A stretch of 64,000 nucleotides of DNA from Przewalskia tangutica (lineage: Eukaryota > Streptophyta > Magnoliopsida > Solanales > Solanaceae), in contig CM056733.1 in assembly GCA_029844215.1 (NCBI GenBank), positions 51,659,142 through 51,723,141 on the forward strand. Reading direction: 5' to 3'. Shown here one piece after another: positions 9,824 to 21,704 of this stretch. The position numbers and the translations under genes are program-made. The number at the start of each line of letters is the position of its first letter. Position 1 is the stretch's first letter. The notes under the pieces were generated by a model that saw only the letters and a program-made list of their open reading frames with translations, was not told where the DNA came from and searched no databases.

Positions 9824-10560
9824 ATGCCTCGCGTAGAAACCCGGGCGGGAGGGCAAGGCGTAGGAGGCTGCGAGTAGAAACGAGAGGGTTACTAGGGCAC
9901 GAGCGATCATCACCAGGTGGTATTTCATTCGGGGAGTTATGCTCGTCACGGCCCAGTGAGTTTAGCCACGGCGGCGGTGCCTCTGCGACCATGATATATG
10001 AACCTTGATTCCACGGCCAGGGGCGAGAGAATATAGATTGCAAAGCGACCACATTACTAGCTATGGATTTGGCTACGAGAGTATACGGATGTCTGCGAGT
10101 CTTGATGATTATCTAGGAGAGGGTCGTGCGGGAGTAACTCTTGATTGAAGCTTGAGCATGGCACAACGTGCGGGCTTATGCGCGGCGAGCCAAGCGTAGA
10201 GATCAGCGGGTTAACGAGGCGAAGAGGGCGAGCAGCGAGTCCTTTGGTAACTTTCGAGGCCAATCGCCTCGCGTGATTAGATCGCACATCCACGGTCACA
10301 GTGGTCCTCCACGGGGTTGAGCGTTCGGGGTAAGCGGAGTTGGTGAGCTCGAGCTTCCGGTTCCACGGCTACACGTAGGTTCGGCCAGTAGGATTGATTT
10401 TCCCGGTGTTCACGGTGTGACGTCATCCGGGAATGTCGTCTTTTAGTTGGTACTTGTTTTACTGCGGCCGTCGGGCCATGTGTCGAAAGGATGTCCTAGT
10501 AGGAGGACTCGGCCTTGAGGATCGGTGGGTAGTTCGTCACCTTCCTTAGCTATGCCCTGC
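9824..10560 (+). pseudogene. gag: E3 gag, decayed
   Basis: Begins with ATG at 9824 (MPRVET), in the same place as the gag starts of E5 and E8. Matches to gag are scattered over all frames: capsid-like codons near 10070-10180, an arginine-rich stretch near 10190-10260, and a zinc-knuckle remnant near 10430-10500 where TGTCGTCTTTTAGTTGG resembles the CxLF...CFTCG motif of relatives. No single frame survives beyond about 80 codons. The protein would be non-functional as read, although part of the damage may be base-calling at CAG/CTG sites. Confidence 0.7.
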
Positions 10561-11189
10561 AGGCGGGGTTGATTAGAGCGACAAAGGGAGTAGGCGGTGA
10601 ATCTGAGATATATCCTAACCCTCAGAGATTAATGCGTGTAAGATGAGTACATCTTAAGTATTATGTTCGGATAACATAAGTGAAAAATTGTGATTAGATA
10701 TCATGGTTAGTTAGCAGAGTAAGATTTGGGGATAGAGGAAGTGTGAACCTTAGAGTCTTATACGTAGAGACCTTAGAGGTAAGGCCATCTCGAGTAAAGA
10801 GGTATTTTATGTTTGACCCTTATCGGAGTGCATAGTGCACGTGAGATATGTTTGTGTGATAAGTCACGAGTAGTGTGGAAGGAAGAGGGTAGTTGAGCTA
10901 AGAAGACCGCTAGGTTTCGTAGCGTGGATTAGTGAGATTGTTCGGATCGGGAGCAAGTGTTTCTGCGAGTGGGTCGGGTTGAGGCCATCTTTGCGGGTCA
11001 ACCGCGACTGTTTTATGGTGGGGTCGGTTGTGGTGGTTCCGCCTTATGGTAGTCACGGGGTGTTAGGCCCAAGTTTAGTTAACCACAGTATGAGTTCGTG
11101 GATGCGTTCGACGATGGTCGGGCGAGAAAGGTCGGCCGTCTTGTCTTCTAGTAAAGCATTTACTCGTGAGAGGTTATGCGAGGCGTCAT
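10561..11189 (+). other. E3 internal non-coding region
   Basis: No gene seen. The stretch matches E5 (about 29850-30410) and E8 (about 63560-64000) in order, including TTATGTTCGGATA-like and ACCTTAGA words and a CGGGTTGAGGC phrase. It looks like a shared 3' untranslated segment that replaces pol in this element group. Confidence 0.65.
11185..11189. repeat. Target duplication GTCAT, left of E4
   Basis: GTCAT here and at 20683-20687 flank E4 exactly. Confidence 0.92.
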
Positions 11190-13533
11190 TGTCACGACCC
11201 ATTCGGGGCCGTGGTGGTGCCTTAAGGGGCACCCAGTAGTCATACATCGAGTGTCGGCGGAAACATAAAGCAAGACATGAAAGCAGTTTATAAAACAAGA
11301 CCACGATTTTGTGAAAACATCGCCTTTAGCGTATATATATAATCATGTTTTAGCGATTACATCCGACATTTGTACAACATGACTACAGACCTCTAAGGAA
11401 ATATACAACTATGGCGGGACGGGGCCACATACCACTAATACAAAACTAACTACTGACAGGAGATCATACCAAAAGTAGAGCCTCGGAAGAGATGGAGCTC
11501 TGACACCAACGTAGAGATCCTGAGGATGCGGATCTAGCACTGCTTGCCCTTACCGCGGCATGAGCGCAGCCCCGAAGGAGGTCGATAACAGTACTAAGTA
11601 TGCGAAGCGTAAAGTACTTAAATGAAAACATATCATTTCTTTTAAAACCGGTTTACAAATATGTGTGAAACAACCAAGGAAACGCACATAGTGCCACATC
11701 ACAAACAAGAGCAACAATAGGTAAGCAGAATGTCGTCTTGTCTAGGCTGCGAATGATCGAAAGCAGGCCACTCGCCCACGTCCTCGTCTGCAAGCCTAAT
11801 CACGGACTCGGTCGCGCATGGGCCACTCGCGTGGGCGCGTGAGGTATAACCCGCGTCGAGGTAGCTATTCCTCGGCGTATCACTGGACTCGCTGTCCGCA
11901 TGGCGTAGACCGCGTGAGGCATAACCCGCATACTAACACGGAACTCTCGTAGCTCGCGCATAGGCCCCTGGACCCGCGTGAGGTATTTCGAATCATGGTC
12001 CCGCACCGCTGAGTCTACCGCGTCGGAGGCGACTTAACCCCGTGCTCGTCTCAAGAGGTGAGTGATAGTATACTAACATAACAACTTACCTTTAAGTAAC
12101 ACAAGCACAACAAGGATACTACCTATACAAGCGTTACAAGATACTAACACACATAGCATCATATCATGTCTACCTATCAAACCATCTTTTTATTCACAAT
12201 ATAAGTCTGTTATAAACACATAGGCAAACTTGTTTCTTTTATCAATCTTAAGTGGTTATACTTACTTCCCATAAAGCTAGTATAACTCTTAATCTTCTGT
12301 TTAAAAACCAATTAGTTCTCTTACATTAATAAATGGTTGATAGTCCTTTTGAAATGTTTTGATTCTTTATTATTTAGGCTTAAGCGTGAGGCATTCTGTA
12401 AGTATTGTCGATTAACACGTATGCGTCTACCGTACTATATACATATTGTAAAATATCATGCTTTAGGAAGAATCACATACCTTCTCGTGAAATCCACCGC
12501 TAAGTCGAGTATATGTGTATGAGAGAATCGACCTATAATAGTCACGAATATCTATCAAAGTCTAGACTATTGCGTAGGTCATTCTAAGCAGAGGGTCCTC
12601 AATTCTACGGAAAGTCGGGCACAACCCTACCCGGTGAGTTATATAAGTCTCTTTGTGAAAACAATCCATGTAAATCTGATTCGTATTTTCTTCTTTTATA
12701 CCTTCTTTCTGATTCAATTCTATTACGTGATATTCTTCAAGTATTTATACTATTCTTATTCTACAACGAGAAGTATTCTCTAATTCAAAGAGGGTTAGGA
12801 TTAGTTACCTCGGTAAGCCCAATAATATCCTAGAAAAGTCGCTGAGCAAGGTTTTGCTCACAAGTTGTATGCTCGAGAAACCTTAGAAGTTCTTCACAAC
12901 TTCTACTAAGTACTAAGGTATTTGGGCTAGGGTATTTTGGGCATTATAACAATACAAGAAGGCAACTTTTCTACCAAGGGAGGGGGTAGGTTTCGGCTAG
13001 GCTGGGGTGGGGTAGCCTCGGCCAAGCTTCTCGAGGAGGGGGTGTGTTGGGACGAATTGCTCACAAGGGAGAGGAGGGTTTTCAAGACTTGAAAGCTTTA
13101 GTGGATGAAGAACTCTTCATCTCAAGAGGGTATTTATAGGTCAAGACATGGCCAACCAATGGCCAAGATTTAGTAAGTGCTAGGCAAGTGTAAGGTCAAG
13201 ATTAGGGCAAGTGTACCTGGCCAACTTGCACACAAAATATCTATCAACTTTATGACAAGGCTTGGCATCCAATCGGCCCTATTGCGTGACAAGTCCACCA
13301 ATGAGAGGGTGGAAAGTGTCGCCTCTCATTGGTCCAAAGTGTTCGTCTCTCGGAAAAATCCGCAAAAATAAGAAATGACATAGCGGAATTTATCCTATGA
13401 AAGCTGTGGAAAGCGTTTCGTCGGAAAACCGTTAAACTTTGTGAGTTGTGCCTAAAAATCGTCCAGCCTAACTTTAAGACCAAAACTTTTTATGCGTATT
13501 CCTTTACGTACATACTGCAAATACGGTATAACA
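11190..13533 (-). repeat. E4 3' LTR (2344 bp)
   Basis: On the plus strand it begins TGTCACGACCC and ends GGTATAACA. Minus-strand contents: degenerate palindrome (13308-13323), TATAAATA (13131-13138), donor-like GAG/GTAACT (GT at 12808), acceptor-like TATAG/G (exon from 12532), second donor-like AAG/GTATGTG (GT at 12480), and a GTTATAC/GTATAAC hairpin (12255-12286). Confidence 0.92.
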
Positions 13534-13547
13534 TTCTCCTCTCCAGA

Positions 13548-13565
13548 AACATTCGTCCGAATGTT
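13548..13565 (-). promoter_or_regulatory. E4 pre-tract hairpin
   Basis: AACATTCG-TC-CGAATGTT on the plus strand, next to the pyrimidine run 13534-13544, which is the polypurine tract on the minus strand. Confidence 0.8.
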
Positions 13566-13679
13566 CCTTCCCAAACGAGATAACGATAAGGTTCTTCAAA
13601 ACTTAAGCGGTTTGCAAAAGCCACACTGCCATAAACACTTAGGCATAAGCGATAATGAAGATTTACAAGTAGGAAAGTG

Positions 13680-15010
13680 AATTACACGGAGGGTGAGAGC
13701 GGTGAGGATATACGCCTCATGTTCTCCTCGGCTTCCCACGTCATCTCCTCCACGAGCTCGTTCGCCACAAGACTTTGTGGAAGCCACGTCCGCCGTCGCG
13801 AGCGCTAACGACGATCGATTATCGCTATGGGAATCTCCTCATCGATAACCCCCGATCACTGGACATCGTCAATCGGATGTACTCTAGATGGATCCCGATA
13901 CATCTCGCCGGCGTAAACGTGAAACACGGATGCATTGCCTCGGATCGGACGGCAGATCCAACTCATAGGCAACCTTGCCTACCTGCGGACAATGAAGCGG
14001 CCCGATGTACCTTGGTGAGTTTCCCTTCTTCCCGAATCTCATCACACCGCCGTGGGTGACACCTTGAGAAAACCCAATCATCAATGCAAACTCGGATGTC
14101 GGCGGCGATGATCTGCATCGACTTACATCGACTCGAGCTGTCGATAGCCGCTCTCGGATAAAGCCGCCTTATCCAGCACTGCTGCACCGTCTGGTCCCCA
14201 TTGCCTCGCCCACCTCGAACCAACCTATAGGCGATCTGCACTTCCCATACAAGGCCTCGTAAGGCGCCATCGAATCTTGGGTGGTAGCTATTATTATCGC
14301 GAACTCAACTAGAGGCAAATGATCCTCCCACTACCTGAAGTCAATAACACGGGCTCGCGACATATCCTCGAGTGCGGATAGTGCGCTCTGCTGTCCGTCA
14401 TGCGTGGATGAAATGCGATTACTCGAGCTCACTGCGTCCTAAACCCCTCTGGAAGGACCTCAGGAAGTTGGCGTGGCGGGCTCCTGCATGCGATATGATC
14501 GAAGTAGGGACTCCATGCGATCGGCGATCTCTCGGATGTAATGTCTGGCATAATCCTCAGCCGAAAAAGTCGTCCTGACGGGAAGAAAGTGGGCTGATTT
14601 AGTCAGCCTGTCGACGATAACCCATATAGAATCATGTCTCCTCTGAGTGCGAGGTAATCATGTGATAAAGTCCATGTTGATCACCTCCCACTTCCAGGTC
14701 GGGATCTCTATCGCCTGTAACAAACCACGGTCTCGGTGCTCTGCCTTCACATCGCGACAACACGGGCGCGAGCTACGAACTCTGCGTCCTCTTCAAGCCA
14801 TCCCACCAATACGGATCTAAGGTCGTGGTACATCTTGGTCGACCGGATGGATGAGTATGCTTGTATTGTGTGCTTCCCAGAACTGCTGCCAAGTCACGAA
14901 ACATCTGGAACACACAACACGCCTCAAACCTTAGCACCCCATCAGTGCTACCTCAGGACCCTTGCCCTCACGAAGAGGCGTATCGCGATATCGAATCAAA
15001 GGCGGATCCT
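13680..15010 (-). pseudogene. pol: E4 integrase and chromodomain region, decayed
   Basis: Minus-strand fragments give the integrase C-terminus (13884-14084: VMRFGKKGNSPRYIG, then GKVAYELDLPSD) and core pieces around 14220-14370, where codons for YEALYGR and EFAYNNS can be read across shifts. The zinc-finger part with HPG.TKMYHDLR-like codons lies near 14790-14860. The chromodomain near 13690-13860 is only weakly readable. Frames change every 60-200 bp. Confidence 0.75.
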
Positions 15011-15079
15011 CGGCTGTTGCCTCTTCACCTCGCCAGCGATGGAAGACTCGGCAACCTCGCGAACTCTAACCCATTGCTA

Positions 15080-16400
15080 TCGAATCAATCAAGCGGACAC
15101 GAGGCTCGCTAAGCGGTGCAAATTACGAACCATGTCCTTCTCTCTGTTGCACATCGATAGGCTCCCCGTGACTACGACTAAGGGCATACGCCACAACATT
15201 GGCCTTGCGGGTAGTGCAGGATGTCCACATCGTAATCCTTAAGCAACTCTAACCACCGCTCTGCCGTAAGTTCGGCTCCTCTGGTGAAGATATCTGGAGG
15301 CTCTTGTGGTGCGTAAAAATATCCACGTGAACCCCATACAAATAGTGCCTCGGATCTTGGCGTGAATCACGGTGCCGACTCCAAATCATGGGTGGGGTAG
15401 TTCTCTCGTGTTTCTTGGTGTCGAGATGCGTATGCTATAACTCTGCCGTGCTGCGTCAACACACATCCCAACCCGATGCGGCGCATCACAATACACGACA
15501 TAACCATCTGGACCTGCGGAAGAGTAAAGCGGGCGGTCGTCGGTCTCTCTTTCGGCTGGAAACCACGCTCCTGACATCGATCCCATGAAACTTGGCGCCA
15601 CGAGTCGGCTAGTCAATGGTGCGAGATAAAGCAAACTTCTCCACGAACCGCCGATAATACCTGCGAGGCCCGAGCTGCGAACCTGCAGCCGGAGTAGTAG
15701 GTGCAGGCCAAGTCTGGCTGCGCCGATCTTGGCGTATCAACTCGAATGCCATCGGCCGACAATATGCCCAGCATGCGAAGTTAACCAAAACTCACATTTG
15801 GAAAACTTGGCGTACAAGCTGCAGTCTGAGAAGCGTCGGCCTGATCGCCGAATGCTCGCGTGCTCTGCTCTGGCGAGAATAAACCAAGATATCATCAATG
15901 AACACTATCACAAATGTGTCCAAAAATGGTTTGAACACTCGGTTCATCAAATCCATGAATCTGCGGGCATTGGTCAACCCAAGACATGACCACTGAACTC
16001 ATAATGCGTCTGGTCCGAATGCGATCTAGGGACATCCACCTCTCGACTCGCACTGATGATAGCGATCGCGGTCAATCTTGGAGAAACATCTCGCACCTGC
16101 AGTAGTCGAACAAATCATCAATCACAGGAAGGGTATCTGTTCTTAATGGTCACCTTGTTGTTTTGCCATGTCGACACACGCGTGCGCGTCGTCATCTTCT
16201 TCACGAACAATACCGGGGAGAAACACTAGGCCTAATGAAGCCGCTTCTCTAGAAAATCCCTAAGTGATCCTTGACTCTCTCAACTCGGCGGGTGCCATTA
16301 CGTATGGCGGAATGGAAATAGGCGAGTATCGCAACACATCTATACAAAACTCGATCTCCTCTCGGGAGGATACGAGGTCATGCAAACACGTCTGGGAACT
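15080..16400 (-). pseudogene. pol: E4 RT and RNase H, decayed
   Basis: The RT active site is plain at 15792-15977 minus (FMDLMNRVFKPFLDTFVIVF then IDDILVYSR). The RT start near 16300-16390 reads SISIPPY.MAPAELRE in pieces, matching E1 and E2. RNase H signatures follow on the minus strand toward 15100 (codons for YASRQL, HDLELA and TDHKSLQ across shifts). Order and spacing match E1, so no domain is missing, but no long frame survives. Confidence 0.8.
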
Positions 16401-16699
16401 CGTGACTCACTGGCCAGCGGAAAATCGCGCGCGGCCGATTATCAAACACCCGGAACGAGATGGTAGATATACCCACGCACCGTCTTCCTAGCCTTGGTAG
16501 GAAATAAACCTACCTCGGCGATCTGGTGCTCCTCCACTCAACAATGGCTCGCCGAGGAAGCGGAACCGTACTATTCTCTCTCTGCGGTCTACATTGGCGT
16601 AGCGGGAAGCTAGCCAATCCGTCCCGTGATCACATCAAGTCAATCATCTCGACTCTATCAAGTCGGCCGAGTCGGCGGCGTAAATGATCACGGGACAAG

Positions 16700-18136
16700 C
16701 TCTATATACGCCGAGCTACCACGAATCACCAGCTGGCGTAGCTACCTCGAAAGGGTCTATGGACTCGGGCTCTATCCACTATCCTACTAGCAACAAGGAG
16801 ATATATGGGGCCAGTAGAACCGGATCTATCAAAGCATACATATCAAACCCGAACCGATAAGGTACGTGGCGACATCGGTGAGGCCTCACGATCTGTCGGT
16901 GGACAAAGCATAAATGCGGTTACGAGGACCGCTAGGCTGAGACGAGCCACGGCCTGCGCGACTGTGACCATCGAGCACCACGCCTCGGGGCGGGTAGCTA
17001 TGAGAGATGATGAAGCGCAGCAGAACACGAAGGTGAGCCTACCACAGCGTACCCGGTCGGACGATCCTCGCAAAGTGACCTGGCTGGCCCTGGCGTAACA
17101 AGATCCAAAAGTAGTACCACACTTCCCGTAATGGGATCTGCGCATCGGCCAGCTGGGGTGGTCGGCGGCGATACCTCTGCTACCTGGGCGTCTGAAGCCA
17201 CAGGGCCTGAGTACGCCTCAGCGTGGTCTTGAGGGCGGTGCGAAGTGCTCTGTCTTTGGCGTGGTGCGAATCTAGGCTACTTCTTTGAGGCGCCACCACG
17301 ATAACCACGGAAGACCCTCCGTCACGGCCTTACTGCTGCTGTCATCCACTCGTCGACCTCTGCGCTCGCCGCGTCAGGCGTGAGCTGCGTGCGGGTAATG
17401 TCCATACCGGTGGAGAAACCCCGCACATGACTTCGGCCATATAGTCGTCTAGCGGTGACATAGCGGTGCACCACTATCCTCATATCTGCTACCAATCTTT
17501 GGGACATATCGAGCGATGAATCAAACTCGACATTGTACTCACGACGGTCGTCCTCTGCCTCGATGGTAAAAATCTATCGGCCGCGCCCTCGCCATCTGGA
17601 GGCGAAGTGAGTGAGAAAGCCTCGAGAACTCATCCCAGTAGGCGGGGGCGTGCTCTCCCGGGATAACTCCGTGAATCAAACCAATCATTGCGGTGTCACG
17701 CGGCTATGTGAACCAAAGATCACGGACTCGGTCTCCGGCATACGATCACTCTCAAAATCCTCAAGGCGGCGGATGAACTCCTGCGGATCATCCTCGGCCT
17801 CGATCCATAAAACTCCGGTGGGCTACGGCTCGAAGTCTCGTAGCCTCAAACTCTGCCCTCGGGTGAAGCAGTGCGGCCGTGCCGGGCTGAGCTGAGCTGC
17901 GCGTCGGCCTCTCCGTGTCGGGCCTGACTTTAGCCAAAGGTGGGCCGTCTCCTTGTACCCTAACTCCTCGCCCCGGTGTGGGGCGGGAGGTGTGGGTCTT
18001 GTGGTCTCTTTGGGGCGGCGGCGTCATAGAACTCGCCGTCTCGGTATAGGCCCGGGGTGAGCCCTCGTGACTCTGGGTGTCTGCTAGCGACTCACTTTTG
18101 CCTTGCCGCCAGGCGGGTTGCCTTACGTGGAGGCAT
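16700..18136 (-). pseudogene. gag: E4 gag and protease, decayed
   Basis: The gag start is the CAT at 18134-18136, reading MPPRKAT on the minus strand. Capsid codons are seen at 17322-17507 (LVADMRIVVHRYVT, then GMDITRT). A zinc-knuckle region lies near 17050-17130 (GKCGTTFGSCYA). The protease motif (YALIDPGST-like, one frameshift) lies near 16805-16850. This is the usual gag-to-protease order, broken by many small indels. Confidence 0.75.
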
Positions 18137-18319
18137 AAGCGTACGAGGAAAGGAATACGTTAGAGGTCAACCTATAACACGGCTCTAAAGCACGATCTCG
18201 GAATGAGAAGAGCGAAACCAATCCTAAATATCCTATAGCCTCACGATTATTGGTGTGGTGCACAACACAGATAATCGAACTACTAGATACGATGCGTAGA
18301 CACTTTCCAGAGATTAAGC

Positions 18320-18330
18320 GCTCGATACCA
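18320..18330 (-). other. E4 primer-binding site
   Basis: Minus-strand TGGTATCGAGC, four bases inside the 5' LTR edge; tRNA-iMet type with CAG read as CG. Confidence 0.82.
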
Positions 18331-18334
18331 CTTT

Positions 18335-20682
18335 TGTCACGACCCGTTCGGGGCGTGGTAGTGCCTCTGGGGCACCCAAGTAGTCATACATCAGTGTCGT
18401 GAAACATAAAGCAAGACATGAAACAGTTTATAAAACAAGACCGATTTTGTGAGAAAACATCGCCTTTGGCATATATATATAATCATGTTTTAGCGATTAC
18501 ATCCGACAACTGTACAACATGACTACTGACCTCTGGAAATATACAACTATGGCGGGACGGGGCCCCGCCATACCTGGCATACAAAAACTAACTACTGACG
18601 GGAGATCATGCAAAAGTAGAGCCTCGGAAGAGATGGAGCTCACGGCAACGTAGAGATCCTAAGGATGCGGATCTAGCACACTTTGCCCTTACTGCGGCAT
18701 GAACGCGGCCCGAAGAGGTCGATAACAGTACTAAGTATGCGGCGTAAAGTACTTAAATGAAAACATATCATTTCTTTTAAAACCGGTTTACAAATATGTG
18801 TGAAACGACCGAAAGCACATAGTGCCACATCACAAACAAGAGCAACAATAGGTAAGCGTAATACGTCTTGTCTAGGCTGCGAATGATCGAAAGCAGGGCC
18901 ACTCGCGCGTCCTCATTCTGCAAGCCTAATCACGGACTCCGAGTCGCGTAGGCCACTCGCGTGGGCGCGTGAGGTATAACCCGCGTCGAGGGTAGCTATT
19001 CCTCGGCATCGTCCTGGACTCGCTGTCCGCATGGCCACATAGACCGCATGAGGCATAACCCCGCATACTAACCTGGAACTCTCGTAGCTCCGCATAGGCC
19101 CCCTGGACCCGCATGAGGTATTCTCGAATCATGGTCCCAGACCGCCTGAGTCTACCCCGCATCGGAGGCGGCAACCCGGTATCATCTCAAGAGGTGAGTG
19201 ATAGTATACTAACATAACAACTTACCTTTAAGTAACACAAGCACAACAAGGATACTCACCTATACAAACGTTACAAGATACTAACACACATAGCATCATA
19301 TCATGTCTACCTATCAAACCATCTTTTTATTCACAATATAAGTCTGTTATAAACACATAGGCAAACTTGTTTCTTTTATCAATCTTAAGTGGTTATACTT
19401 ACTTCCCATAAAGCTAGTATAACTCTTAAGCTTCTGTTTAAAAACCAATTAGTTCTCTTCTGTTAATAAATGGTTGATGAGTCCTTTTGAAATGTTTTGG
19501 TTCTTTATTATTTAGGCTTAAGCCGTGAGGCATTCTTAGTAAGTATTATTCGATTAACACGTATGCGTCTACAGTACTATATACATATTGTAAAATATCA
19601 TGCTTTAGGAAGAATCACATACCTTCTCGTGAAATCCACCTTGCCAAGTCGAGTATGTCGTGTATGAAGAATCGACTATAATAGTCACAGATATCTATCA
19701 AAGTCTAGACTATTGCGTAGGTCATTCTAAGCAGGGTCCTCAATTCTACGGAAAGTCGGGCACAACCCTACGGTGAGTTATATAAGTCTCTTGTGAAAGC
19801 AGATCCTATGTAAATCTGATTCGTATTTTCTTCTTTTATACCCTTCTTTCTGATTCAATTCTATTACGTGATATTCTTCAAGTATTTATACTATTCTTAT
19901 TCTACAACGATAAGTATTCTCTAATTCAAAGAGGGTTAGGATTAGTTACCTCGGTAAGCCCAATAATATCTAGAAAAGTCGCGCTGAGCAAGGTTTTGCT
20001 CTAAGTTGTATGCTCAGAGAAACCTTAGAAGTTCTTCACAACTTCTACTAAGTACTAAGGTATTTGGGCTAGGGTATTTTGGGCATTATAACAATACAAG
20101 AAGGCAACTTTTCTACCAAGGGAGGGGGTAGGTTTCGGCTAGGCTAGGGGTGGGGTAGCCTCGGCGAGCTTCTCGAGGAGGGGTGTGTTGGACGGAATTG
20201 CTCACAAGGGAGAGGGAGGGTTTTCAAGACTTGAAAGCTTTAGTGGATGAAGAACTCTTCATCTCAAGAGAGGTATTTATAGGTCAAGACATGGCCAACC
20301 AATGGCCAAGATTTGTAAGTGCTAGGCAAGTGTAAGGTCAAGATTAGGGCAAGTGTACCTAGCCAACTTGCACACAAAATATCTATCAACTTTATGACAA
20401 GGCTTGGCATCCAATCGGCCCTATTGCGTGACAAGTCCACCAATGAGAGGGTGGAAAGTGTCGCCTCTCATTGGTCCAAAGTGTTACGTCTCTCGGAAAA
20501 ATCCGCAAAAATAAGAAATGACATAGCCGAATTTATCCTATGAAAGGCTGTGGAAAGCGTTTAGTCGGAAAACCGTTCGCTTTGTGAGTTGTGCCTAAAA
20601 ATCGTCCAAGGCCTAACTTTAAGACCAAAACTTTTTGTACGTATTCCTTTACGTACATACTCTGGAAATACGGGGTATAACA
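18335..20682 (-). repeat. E4 5' LTR (2348 bp)
   Basis: Pairs with 11190-13533. Minus-strand TATAAATA at 20274-20281, donor-like GT at 19949, acceptor-like AG with exon from 19675, second donor GT at 19622. Differences from its partner are mostly one- to three-base indels near CG/CAG/CTG. Confidence 0.92.
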
Positions 20683-20687
20683 GTCAT
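20683..20687. repeat. Target duplication GTCAT, right of E4
   Basis: Matches 11185-11189. Confidence 0.92.
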
Positions 20688-21330
20688 ATCAGAAAGGTTG
20701 TAAGGCTGCACGGGGTGCCTACCTTCACCTTATGACGATGGAGCCAGGTTTGGTATTTCTTTTGGAAGTTTTACGAGCGGGCTTAGGAACTCGGGAGAGT
20801 CTCCGTATCGTATTAAATCCTCGGGCAGTGTTTTGATTTGAGGTAGTTGTGAGGATTGTTGTCTCCTGTTGAGGGAGTGTCTTAGCTATCATTTCAGTGT
20901 TCGGTTTTTGCCTTATGAAGCCTTAGAGGCGGAAGTGTAAGTTGCCGGTCGATTGGTTCAATGTTGGCAAGGTTCAGATAGTTGGTTCAGGCTTGTTCCA
21001 ACAGACTGGGGATAGGGTGAAGCTTGTCTAGAAGAGGTTATTGGCAGCCCAGAGAAATCGTGCGGATAAGTGGCGACGACGCTTAAAGTTCAGGTTGACG
21101 GTCGGAATTCTTGAAGGTACCACCCCGGATAGGGTGTGACGAGTTTTGGAAAACAGAGGAAACTTAGCCCGAGTTACTTGGGCCTTTTCAGATTATGTGA
21201 AGAGTAGGCCAAGTTGCCTATATGTTAGTATTGTCGTCCGACTTAGGAGGCAGTACGTCCGGTCTTTCGTGTTGCTATGTTCGGAAAAGTATCGGAGATC
21301 CGTCAGTGTTCCCGATTAATGATGACCAAG
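20688..21330 (+). pseudogene. pol: E3 integrase C-terminal remnant
   Basis: Compared with E1 2090-2540, this stretch keeps codons for YEAL, KLPVDWFNVG, the AQRNRADKWRR region, GKQRKLSPSYLGLF and HVAMFGKV in order, but in changing frames. It is a leftover of pol in an element that otherwise lacks protease, RT and RNase H. E5 has nothing comparable between its matching flanks (about 30350 and 30412), so it marks where pol was lost in the group. E4 inserted at its left edge. Confidence 0.7.
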
Positions 21331-21704
21331 TTGGAGATAGTAAACCGAGATCTTGAAAGCGAAGCGATGCGAAAATGTGGTAAGTCATGAGAAAGAGTGC
21401 AGATATGCGAGAAGGGTATGACGAGTAAAGGAAGAAGCGAGCATGTGTTAAAACGATGATGTGATCATTTCTTTTGTAAAGTGAAGGTGCGAAGGGAGTA
21501 TATTTTAGACTTCGGGTGGGAGCTTTCGTAGTGATGGAAGTGATTCCTCGTGGACTGGGATGTAAGTGTTTGCGCGTGTGTTATTTTGTGGCCAGGTGTG
21601 GCATGATTGTTTTCGTAAGTACGGCAGTGAAGACTATAATGGCGCATGTGTGTGTTGAGACTTAGAAGGAACATTCGGGACGAATGTTTCTAAGGAGGGG
21701 AGAA
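21331..21704 (+). other. E3 3' untranslated region, hairpin and polypurine tract
   Basis: No gene seen. Matches E5 30413-30819. AACATTCG-GGA-CGAATGTT lies at 21670-21688 and a TAAGGAGGGGAGAA tract at 21691-21704. Confidence 0.8.

Larger units (their letters stand above)
11190..20682 (-). mobile_element. E4: full-length chromovirus on the minus strand, inside E3
   Basis: Complete element of 9493 bp with LTRs 11190-13533 (3') and 18335-20682 (5'), primer site, gag, protease, RT, RNase H, integrase and tract, all in order on the minus strand. It has exact GTCAT target duplications. LTR pairs are almost identical in AT-rich stretches. Coding frames are heavily broken, out of proportion to the LTR similarity. 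Confidence 0.93.
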
